A DNA stretch of 5,624 bases from Gammaproteobacteria bacterium RBG_16_37_9 (lineage in GTDB: Bacteria > Pseudomonadota > Gammaproteobacteria > UBA9339), in NCBI GenBank assembly GCA_001801345.1, contig MGXJ01000028.1:16761-22384 (forward strand). The letters run 5' to 3'. The position numbers were made by a program, and so were the translations under genes. The notes beneath the pieces were generated by a model. The model did no database searches and had not been told where the DNA came from. It saw only the letters and a program-made list of their open reading frames with translations. Positions within the stretch are counted from its first letter, which is position 1. The number at the start of each line of letters is the position of its first letter. This document shows, one piece after another, positions 1 to 5,250 of this stretch.

Positions 1-6
1 CGCGTC

Positions 7-65
7 TAAATTCAATTATCAAAGGGCACAGAACCCATTATAGAATTCTTTGCTAATTGAATTTA
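7..65. repeat. Long imperfect inverted repeat downstream of the tRNA gene
   Basis: Positions 7-18 are a perfect reverse complement of 54-65 (12 bp). After a single mismatch (19/53), positions 20-24 pair with 48-52, giving a stem of 17 pairs out of 18 around a 23-nt loop. The stem is AT-rich. It lies 3' of the minus-strand tRNA-Ala gene and could help end its transcript, but no U-run follows the stem in that direction, so it is not a textbook intrinsic terminator. On the plus strand a weak T-rich stretch (74-82) follows at a distance. It could equally be a small palindromic repeat. The inverted repeat itself is directly visible; its role is unknown. Confidence 0.6.
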
Positions 66-90
66 TACCTCATATTTTTATTCTTTAAAA

Positions 91-163
91 TGGAGCCGAG
101 GAGGATCGAACTCCCGACCTCTGCATTGCGAACGCAGCGCTCTACCAACTGAGCTACAGCCCC
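91..163 (-). tRNA. tRNA-Ala (anticodon CGC)
   Basis: The minus strand folds into a complete 73-nt cloverleaf. It has a 7-bp acceptor stem, a GCTC/GAGC D stem with an AGTTGGTA loop, an anticodon stem with 7-nt loop TTCGCAA, and a 5-bp T stem with loop TTCGATC. The anticodon CGC lies at 128-130 and reads GCG codons. The acceptor stem contains the G3:U70 wobble pair, the classic identity element recognised by alanyl-tRNA synthetase, which supports the alanine call independently of the anticodon. The discriminator base is A. The genomic sequence then continues TTT, so the 3' CCA is not encoded and would be added by the CCA-adding enzyme. The gene is divergent from smc. Confidence 0.96.
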
Positions 164-177
164 ATAAATCGTTATAC

Positions 178-259
178 TGTCATCCTCGGACAAGCGAAGC
201 GCAGATCCGAGGATCTTATAACCTCTTGCTAGATCCTCGTGTCAAGCACGAGGATGACA
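178..259 (+). repeat. Two-hairpin composite palindromic repeat, copy 1
   Basis: The first hairpin pairs 182-190 with 206-214 (9 bp) around a 15-nt loop. An 18-nt spacer (215-232) follows, and then a second hairpin pairs 233-241 with 247-255 (9 bp) around the loop TCAAG. The whole unit is bounded by an 11-bp inverted repeat, TGTCATCCTCG at 178-188 and its complement at 249-259. A second copy in inverted orientation lies at 5105-5177, with the same 18-nt spacer and compensatory stem differences. The layout resembles the BIMEs of enterobacteria (paired inverted REP units) and the GTCATCC/GGATGAC palindromes common in proteobacteria. The family name is not known to me. Confidence 0.85.
215..245 (-). 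promoter_or_regulatory. Possible promoter for tRNA-Ala, with its -35 inside a repeat hairpin
   Basis: On the minus strand a perfect -35 hexamer TTGACA lies at 240-245, in the loop and inner stem of the second hairpin of the composite repeat. A TATAAG -10 hexamer (5 of 6 matches) lies at 215-220. The 19-bp spacer is longer than the 17 bp optimum. Transcription would start near 208 and give a tRNA leader of about 45 nt. A competing -10, TATAAC at 171-176, sits closer to the tRNA but has no good -35 and would leave almost no leader. Confidence 0.35.
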
Positions 260-320
260 TCTTAAACATTTTTGCTACGGTTTCAACAGTAAATATTATC
301 TAAACAAAGCACAATCTCTG

Positions 321-365
321 AAAGAAAGGGGTCAGGCCTCTTTTTGGGTATGACCCCCTTTCTTT
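321..365. repeat. Hairpin repeat with GGGGTCA arms
   Basis: The left arm 321-334 (AAAGAAAGGGGTCA) pairs with 351-365 with one extra C bulged on the right, around a 16-nt loop. The stem is 14 bp, far stronger than its AT-rich surroundings. No U-run directly follows, so terminator function is not obvious. From memory, GGGGTCA(G) ends are frequent beside REP-associated tyrosine transposase genes, but no transposase is present here, so a link to that mobile family is only an inference. Confidence 0.7.
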
Positions 366-367
366 AT

Positions 368-390
368 CGCAAGCTAAAGCTTGCGGCTAC
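368..390 (-). repeat. REP-like hairpin with GTAG foot
   Basis: Positions 368-375 and 378-385 are a perfect 8-bp inverted repeat with a 2-nt spacer. Read on the minus strand, the palindrome is preceded by GTAG (387-390), with one base in between. A GTAG or GGAG tetranucleotide at the foot of a hairpin is the hallmark of REP sequences recognised by RAYT transposases. A second, mutually exclusive 6-bp stem is possible (381-386 with 390-395). Only one copy is visible, so repetition in the genome cannot be confirmed from this window. Confidence 0.5.
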
Positions 391-438
391 CGCAATATTT
401 TATAATTCCAATTGCCATTTTTGTGATAATATAACCAT

Positions 439-467
439 TTGAAAATTAAAAGAATATTTTTTATGTT
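439..467 (+). promoter_or_regulatory. Weak candidate promoter for smc
   Basis: TTGAAA at 439-444 and TATGTT at 462-467 are separated by 17 bp, the optimal spacing, 64 bp upstream of the preferred smc start. The -35 matches 5 of 6 consensus positions and the -10 matches 4 of 6. In such AT-rich DNA a match of this quality can occur by chance. Confidence 0.25.
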
Positions 468-531
468 TAAACCTTCTCTTTTTCTGAGAAACTGTTATTT
501 TATAGCCTAGTTAGTTAGATTGTCGAATGTC

Positions 532-3500
532 ATGAAACTAAAAAAAATAACATTGTCGGGTTTTAAATCATTTGTTGATCCAACCACAATCCAATTACAA
601 AGTAATTTAACCGGAGTGGTTGGTCCCAATGGTTGCGGTAAATCAAATATCATCGACGCTATTCGCTGGGTTATGGGCGAAATTTCAGCTAAGCAGTTGC
701 GCGGTGAATCCATGAGCGATGTTATTTTTAATGGCTCATCGACGCGCAAGCCAGTTGGTCAAGCAGCAGTAGAATTAGTTTTTGATAATAGTGATGCCAG
801 CCTTGGCGGTGAATACGCTAAATACAGCGAAATTTCAATTCGCAGAGAAGTCAATCGCGATGGTTTTTCCGATTATTTTTTAAATAATACCAGCTGTCGG
901 CGTAAAGATATTACGAATGTTTTTCTTGGCACCGGTCTTGGTCCAAACAGCTATGCTATTATCGAACAAGGAATGATTTCTCAATTTATTGAAGCAAAAC
1001 CAGATGAATTGCGCATAGTAATAGAAGAGGCAGCAGGAATATCAAAATATAAAGAGCGACGCCGAGAAACTGAAAATCGCATAAAACATACCAAAGAAAA
1101 TCTCTCTAGACTCAATGACATACTAGAGGAACTTAATAAACAACTTAAACATCTAAAAACCCAAGCAAATGCAGCAGAACGCTATAGAAAACTAAAGCAA
1201 GAAGAGCGCTTAACTAAAGCCGAGTTGCATACATTACACTGGCGAGAAATTAATAAAAAACTGTTGGCACAAGAAAGTGCTATTAAAAATGAAGAGATTT
1301 TGCTAGAAAACAAAAACACAGAATTACATGTCTTTAACGCTAAAATTTCTCAGTTGCGCCAGCAGCATAATATTGATATCGAAAAATTTAATGAAGTGCA
1401 AGGTAGGTATTATCGTATTGGTGCTAATATTGCCCGTTTAGAACAACAAATTCAACACGCCAAAGAGCGGCACGAACAGTTAACCAATGATTTGGCACAG
1501 ATTAACCAGGTTTGGCAAGAAACCGCTTCTCACCAAACTGCAGATCAAAATCAGATTGAATTACTTACTGCAGATAAAACTAAACTCGAAATTGAAGCTA
1601 CGGAAATACAAACAGTAGTTGCAAAGGCGCAGCAAGAATTGCAGGATGCCCAGCAGCAGATGCAATTATGGCAAAATAGTTGGGACGATTTTAATACGAG
1701 TAGCTCTAAGATTTTACAGTTGCTTGAAGTTGAGCAGACGCGGATTAATCATTTAGAGTTAAGGGTAGGTGAAGAGACGCAAAACTTAGAAAAATTTAGA
1801 TCGGAGTTGGCTGGCCTAGATTTTATTGTGTTGAATGCAGAAGTTGATAGATTAAATAATTTATTTATCAATTTAAAAGATGATCGCGAAAAGCTGCATG
1901 CAAGTGTTGTAGTTAAGCAGCAGCAAATTACTTCGCAAAGAGAAGCTAACAATAAACTTTCTAGTGAGCTTGATCAAACCCGCAATAAACTACAAGCTTT
2001 GGTAGGTCGCAAAGCTTCGCTTGAAGCGTTACAACAAGCTGCGCTTGGTAAAAATGATGCTATTTTAGTTGATTGGTTAAAACAACATAATCTTGAGCAA
2101 AAACCACGTTTAGCTGAAAAACTGCAAGTTGTTGCAGGTTGGGAAACTGCAGTTGAAACTGTTCTTGGAGTTTATCTTGAAGCAGTATGTGTTGATGGAA
2201 TATTGAACATCGTTACGGCAGTCAAAAGCCTAACTCATGGTAGTTTAACTTTATTTGATCCGAGTTTATCTGGCAAAGATAATCAAAAATTTGATAGCAC
2301 AACTTTGGCTAGCAAAATTACTTCAGATTTATCTCTTGATAATTTGTTGCATGGAATTTATGTCGCGGAAAATATAACTGAAGCTTTAGTGATGCAGTCC
2401 AAATTAAATGCTAAGGAATCCATTATTACAAAAGATGGTATTTGGTTTGGATCTGGGTGGTTACGAGTTGCCTATGACACTAACAACCAAAAGGCTGGTA
2501 TTTTGCAGCGTGAGCGAGAATTACAAGAAATAAACACCAATATTACCCAGAAACAGAGCCACTGCTTCATGCAGGAACAGGAATTAGAACAGAAGCAGAA
2601 TGTTCTAATAGATTTGGAGCAGGAACACCAAAAATTACAGCAAGAATTACATGCATTGACAGCAAAATATAGCGATGTGCAAAGTCAAGCCACCGCTAAA
2701 CAAACATATTTACAGCATATCGAAGAGCGAGCGCAAGTTCTTAAAAATGAAATTGAAATTCATGAGAAGAATTTATGCAGTGAACGTGGACAATTGGATG
2801 AAGCTTTAACAAAACGAGATGAGGCGGTTAGACAAAAATCTGCCAATGATTCTCAGCGCCAAACTTTAGTGCAAGATCGTGAGCAAGTGCAGCAAAAATT
2901 AGTAACGGTTCGTGAACATACGCAACAAGTTCAGCAAGACGCCAGTAATTTTGCAATGCGATTACAATTGATCCAAACTCAAGTGGATCATTTGGCACAA
3001 AATTTAGAGCGTGCTAATAAGCAATTAGACAGTTTAAAAGAGCGACAGATTGGTATAGAGAAATCTATAGTTGAAGCCCAAGCGCCACTACCTAGTTTAG
3101 AAAAGGAGCTGCAATTAGAGTTAGAGCAGCGTTTATTGGCAGAAACCGATTTAACTTCGGCCAAACAAAAAATAACCAGTATTGAGCAGGAATTGCGAGA
3201 ATTAGAACAGAAACACTCTGAGTGCCAAGAAACTAATGAGCAGATTCGAATATCTTTAGAAAGATCGCGAACAGAACGAGAGGGGTTACAGGTTCGTAGT
3301 GTTACCTACAAAGAACAAGTGGCTGAATTAGAGTTACAGTTAGATGATTTAAACACTACTATTCCTGAGGATGCTGTAATTTCCGCAAGCGAAGAAAAAT
3401 TAACGCACTTGATGTCAAGAATAGAGCGCCTTGGTTTGATTAATCTTGCGGCAATCGAGGAATTTGAAAAATTACAAGAGCGTAAAAATTATTTAGATGC

Positions 3501-4050
3501 CCAAAATCAGGATTTAGTTGGGGCGTTAAATACCCTTGAAGAAGTTATTCGTAAAATTGATCACGATACTAAAGAGCGGTTTAAAGATGCCTACGACAGT
3601 ATTAATCAAAGATTCCAAGAGTTGTTCCCGCATATTTTTAATGGTGGTAAAGCATATTTGGAGCAGACGGCTGATAATCTATTAGAAACAGGAGTAGTAA
3701 TTATGGCTCAGCCTCCAGGCAAGCGAAATTCTAATATCCATTTATTGTCTGGTGGTGAAAAGGCTTTAACTGCGATCGCTTTAGTTTTTTCGATTTTTCA
3801 CCTAAATCCAGCACCATTTTGTATGCTTGATGAAGTAGACGCGCCTCTTGATGATGTAAATGTAACGCGGTTTTGTAATTTAGTTAAAGAGATGAGCAAA
3901 ACTATACAATTTATTTTTGTCACCCATAATAAATTAACGATGGAAATATCCGAGCAGTTGCTTGGGATTACCATGCAAGAGGCTGGAGTATCACGAATCG
4001 TTGCAGTTGATATTGATACTGCTATTTCACTAGCTGGGGCGGAGGTATAA
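532..4050 (+). CDS. smc: Chromosome segregation ATPase SMC
   Basis: SMC forms a V-shaped dimer that, with ScpA and ScpB, loads on DNA and compacts and segregates the chromosome. The protein is 1172 aa, normal for bacterial SMC. The N-terminal head has the Walker A motif GPNGCGKS (residues 31-38) and the R-loop arginine R57. Long Gln/Glu/Lys-rich coiled coils span about 170-500 and 660-960, around a hinge at about 505-656. The C-terminal head holds the ABC signature LSGGEK (1072-1077), Walker B with D1100 and catalytic E1101, the D-loop at D1103 and switch histidine H1132, so it should be a working ATPase. I chose ATG 532 because family proteins begin MxLKxIxLxGFKSF. An in-frame TTG at 520 would add four residues. 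Neither start has a clear Shine-Dalgarno. No frameshift is seen. Its presence implies this lineage uses SMC rather than MukB. scpA and scpB are not in the window. Confidence 0.97.
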   Translation: MKLKKITLSGFKSFVDPTTIQLQSNLTGVVGPNGCGKSNIIDAIRWVMGEISAKQLRGESMSDVIFNGSSTRKPVGQAAVELVFDNSDASLGGEYAKYSEISIRREVNRDGFSDYFLNNTSCRRKDITNVFLGTGLGPNSYAIIEQGMISQFIEAKPDELRIVIEEAAGISKYKERRRETENRIKHTKENLSRLNDILEELNKQLKHLKTQANAAERYRKLKQEERLTKAELHTLHWREINKKLLAQESAIKNEEILLENKNTELHVFNAKISQLRQQHNIDIEKFNEVQGRYYRIGANIARLEQQIQHAKERHEQLTNDLAQINQVWQETASHQTADQNQIELLTADKTKLEIEATEIQTVVAKAQQELQDAQQQMQLWQNSWDDFNTSSSKILQLLEVEQTRINHLELRVGEETQNLEKFRSELAGLDFIVLNAEVDRLNNLFINLKDDREKLHASVVVKQQQITSQREANNKLSSELDQTRNKLQALVGRKASLEALQQAALGKNDAILVDWLKQHNLEQKPRLAEKLQVVAGWETAVETVLGVYLEAVCVDGILNIVTAVKSLTHGSLTLFDPSLSGKDNQKFDSTTLASKITSDLSLDNLLHGIYVAENITEALVMQSKLNAKESIITKDGIWFGSGWLRVAYDTNNQKAGILQRERELQEINTNITQKQSHCFMQEQELEQKQNVLIDLEQEHQKLQQELHALTAKYSDVQSQATAKQTYLQHIEERAQVLKNEIEIHEKNLCSERGQLDEALTKRDEAVRQKSANDSQRQTLVQDREQVQQKLVTVREHTQQVQQDASNFAMRLQLIQTQVDHLAQNLERANKQLDSLKERQIGIEKSIVEAQAPLPSLEKELQLELEQRLLAETDLTSAKQKITSIEQELRELEQKHSECQETNEQIRISLERSRTEREGLQVRSVTYKEQVAELELQLDDLNTTIPEDAVISASEEKLTHLMSRIERLGLINLAAIEEFEKLQERKNYLDAQNQDLVGALNTLEEVIRKIDHDTKERFKDAYDSINQRFQELFPHIFNGGKAYLEQTADNLLETGVVIMAQPPGKRNSNIHLLSGGEKALTAIALVFSIFHLNPAPFCMLDEVDAPLDDVNVTRFCNLVKEMSKTIQFIFVTHNKLTMEISEQLLGITMQEAGVSRIVAVDIDTAISLAGAEV

Positions 4051-4089
4051 TTAGTTGATTTTTGTGATGACGGTGGGTTTATAGCAAGC

Positions 4090-4177
4090 AAATCGTCATT
4101 GCGAGCCGTAGGCACGAGCGTTTTAATTGGCGGCACAGCACTTTCGTGCTGAAGGCGAAGCAAACCAGTGACGATTT
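4090..4177 (-). repeat. CGTCATTGCGAG-type palindromic repeat, left copy
   Basis: The ends form a 9-bp inverted repeat (4090-4098 with 4169-4177). An internal hairpin pairs 4136-4141 with 4146-4151 around the loop TTTC. The sequence carries the CGTCATTGCGAG end and, near the other end, GCGAAGCAA and CCAGTGACG. These phrases are typical of a widespread proteobacterial palindromic repeat. It is a diverged inverted copy of the unit at 4223-4306. Confidence 0.7.
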
Positions 4178-4222
4178 TGGATAATAGAGTGTTTTTAACT
4201 ACTTTTTTTATGATTATCCAGC

Positions 4223-4306
4223 ATCGTTTCTGGGTTGCCACGCTGTTGGCGCGAAAGAACAGTGATATTAATTAGTTAGTTGGCGCCAACAGCTCGCAAT
4301 GACGAC
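4223..4306 (+). repeat. CGTCATTGCGAG-type palindromic repeat, right inverted copy
   Basis: When the left copy is reverse-complemented, the two units match at both ends. ATCGT..CTGG.TTGC lies on one side and GCTCGCAATGACGA on the other, with diverged centres that share CGAAAG. This copy has its own internal stem: an 11-bp perfect inverted repeat (4242-4252 with 4283-4293) around a 30-nt loop. The right arm of that stem overlaps a 12-bp perfect palindrome, GTTGGCGCCAAC (4279-4290). Confidence 0.65.
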
Positions 4307-4352
4307 TTATGTTGTTGCTGTTGCTATCGTAATACATCGTTTTTTGATTTAT

Positions 4353-4357
4353 AGGAG
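4353..4357 (+). promoter_or_regulatory. Ribosome binding site of zipA
   Basis: AGGAG lies 5 nt before ATG 4363. It is the only clear Shine-Dalgarno among the three protein genes in the window, and it fixes the zipA start. Confidence 0.8.
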
Positions 4358-4362
4358 TCACC

Positions 4363-5016
4363 ATGGGAACAATATTTTTTTATTTAATAATAGTATTAAT
4401 TTTAGTGGCAGTTATATCACTGTTTATTTACAAACGTCGCCAAATAAAAGCGCGTCGCATTAAAAGGCAAATGCCCCTGGTTAATTTTGATACTCCATGT
4501 TTTACCAAGGTTAATAAATGGGAAGAGGATTCCCAATCTTTTAACGCTAGAATTCAATCCCCTTACGATCCTAATCTTATAGTGTTACAGCTTAATGCTT
4601 TTTCTGGGAAGCCATATATGGGTTATGAATTGCACCAAGCTTTATTGTCTTCCGGACTGCGTTTTGGTGAAATGAATATTTTTCACCGATATGATGATAG
4701 TGGCAAAGGGAATGTTTTGTTTAGTCTTGCAGCAGCCACCCCCAGTGGCGCATTTGCAATAGAAGATATGGGTGCTTTTAAGTGCGGTGGTTTGTTGATA
4801 TTTATGCGCCTTGATGCAAAGCAAAAAAAATTGATGAGCAGTTTTGATTTGATGTTGGATACAGCACGTCAACTAACAGAAGAGTTAGGTGGTGAGATCT
4901 ATGATGATTTGCAACAATCAATTAATGCTGAAGTAATTAAAAGATTGCGAGAAAAAATTTGCACTATAGAAACTCATAATTTATATGCTTCTGATTTGTT
5001 GGATAACCTTGATTAG
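4363..5016 (+). CDS. zipA: Cell division protein ZipA
   Basis: ZipA is an inner-membrane protein that binds the C-terminal tail of FtsZ and tethers and stabilises the Z ring at the division site. The 217-aa product begins with a hydrophobic segment (about residues 4-23), followed at once by a strongly basic stretch (KRRQIKARRIKR, 24-35). This predicts an N-out, C-in anchor with the main domain in the cytoplasm, as in known ZipA. Residues about 72-200 match the FtsZ-binding ZipA_C domain, including GLRFGEMNIFHR (98-109), the VLFSLA strand, the DMGAF region (135-139) and FDLMLDTARQLTEELGGEI (161-179). The Pro/Gln-rich linker that helps make E. coli ZipA 328 aa long is reduced to about 45 residues with no Pro/Gln bias. 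The AGGAG site 5 nt upstream supports the start. Its place between smc and ligA is the usual one for this gene. Confidence 0.95.
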   Translation: MGTIFFYLIIVLILVAVISLFIYKRRQIKARRIKRQMPLVNFDTPCFTKVNKWEEDSQSFNARIQSPYDPNLIVLQLNAFSGKPYMGYELHQALLSSGLRFGEMNIFHRYDDSGKGNVLFSLAAATPSGAFAIEDMGAFKCGGLLIFMRLDAKQKKLMSSFDLMLDTARQLTEELGGEIYDDLQQSINAEVIKRLREKICTIETHNLYASDLLDNLD

Positions 5017-5030
5017 ATTGATTGTTGAGG

Positions 5031-5092
5031 TCCTCGGGTCTGCGCTTCGCTTGCCCGAGGGCCTGCCCTCGTGTTTAACACGAGGGATGACA
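5031..5092 (+). repeat. Degenerate hairpin pair after zipA
   Basis: The first hairpin pairs 5032-5038 with 5054-5060. Its 15-nt loop is the exact reverse complement of the loop in the first hairpin of the composite repeat at 178-259. The closing base pair is G-C here and A-T there, so pairing is kept. A second hairpin pairs 5066-5073 with 5079-5086 around the loop TTTAA and ends in ATGACA. Only 5 nt separate the two stems instead of the 18 nt seen in complete elements, so this looks like a rearranged or partial unit. It begins 15 nt after the zipA stop codon. Confidence 0.75.
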
Positions 5093-5104
5093 AAAAAATA
5101 ATAA

Positions 5105-5177
5105 TGTCATCCTCGCGCTTGACGCGAGGATCTAGTGTAGAATGTCGAGATCCTCGGGTCTTCGCCCGAGGATGACA
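5105..5177 (-). repeat. Two-hairpin composite palindromic repeat, copy 2 (inverted)
   Basis: The first hairpin pairs 5109-5117 with 5123-5131 around the loop CTTGA. An 18-nt spacer follows (5132-5149), and the second hairpin pairs 5150-5158 with 5165-5173 around a 6-nt loop. The unit is bounded by the same 11-bp ends as copy 1 (TGTCATCCTCG and its complement). Read on the minus strand it has the hairpin order of copy 1. The CTTGA-loop stem differs from copy 1 by one compensated pair (C-G for T-A). The other loop is 9 nt shorter, which accounts for the whole 9-bp difference in element length (73 against 82 bp). Confidence 0.85.
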
Positions 5178-5186
5178 AGAGTGGGC

Positions 5187-5234
5187 GATGACCCTCGTGT
5201 CAAGCGTCCCTCGTGTTTAACACGAGGGATGACA
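5187..5234 (+). repeat. Truncated hairpin unit joined to a complete TTTAA-loop hairpin
   Basis: Positions 5192-5206 are the left arm and TCAAG loop of a unit that lacks its right arm. It runs directly into a complete hairpin (5208-5215 with 5221-5228, loop TTTAA). The stretch 5208-5234 is an exact 27-bp direct repeat of 5066-5092. The last base of the repeat lies only 16 nt before the ligA start codon. Confidence 0.8.
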
Positions 5235-5250
5235 TCTGGATTCAAATCAA

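Larger units (their letters stand above)
164..531. other. Divergent spacer between tRNA-Ala and smc
   Basis: No coding region is supported in these 368 bases. The spacer holds a two-hairpin composite repeat (178-259), a hairpin with GGGGTCA arms (321-365), a REP-like hairpin with a GTAG foot (368-390), and weak promoter candidates for each direction. Positions 260-320 and 396-438 show nothing further that I can name. The last 60 bases before smc are T-rich and contain a small 5-bp hairpin (474-478 with 486-490) of doubtful meaning. Confidence 0.8.
4051..4362. other. Spacer between smc and zipA
   Basis: This 312-bp gap separates two genes that are close together in related genomes. It is occupied mainly by two inverted copies of one repeat family (4090-4177 and 4223-4306), joined by a stem-loop in which 4178-4185 pairs with 4213-4220 (8 bp). 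The outer ends of the pair form a perfect 14-bp inverted repeat, 4093-4106 with 4292-4305. No intrinsic terminator with hairpin plus U-run, and no convincing promoter, is visible. zipA may therefore depend on read-through from smc or on a promoter I cannot recognise. Confidence 0.75.

Noticed and set aside
520..534. TTG at 520 as the smc start
   Set aside because: It adds only four residues before the conserved MxLKxIxLxGFKSF opening and has no better ribosome binding site than ATG 532.
507..749. Minus-strand open frame antisense to the start of smc
   Set aside because: It is the complement of the conserved Walker A region and shows no protein features of its own.
1749..1952. Minus-strand open frame within smc
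   Set aside because: It is antisense to SMC coiled-coil coding sequence, and its serine/leucine-rich translation is what such antisense frames produce.
532..4050. MukB or Rad50/SbcC instead of SMC
   Set aside because: The head motifs, the length of 1172 aa, the folded hinge instead of a zinc hook, and the zipA-ligA neighbours all fit bacterial SMC.
3798..4241. Minus-strand open frame of 147 codons across the smc end and the spacer
   Set aside because: It lies mostly antisense to the conserved SMC Walker B and H-loop region and runs into the repeats, with no family resemblance or ribosome binding site that I can see.
4642..4872. Minus-strand open frame within zipA
   Set aside because: It is antisense to the conserved ZipA_C domain and has no independent support.
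5066..5105. Intrinsic terminator (hairpin followed by a homopolymer run) after zipA
   Set aside because: The run after the hairpin is A on the plus strand. In the other direction the T-run comes before the hairpin, so neither strand gives hairpin plus U-run.
5031..5234. CRISPR array
   Set aside because: The units are palindromic, alternate in orientation and vary in length, with no uniform unique spacers and no cas genes in the window.
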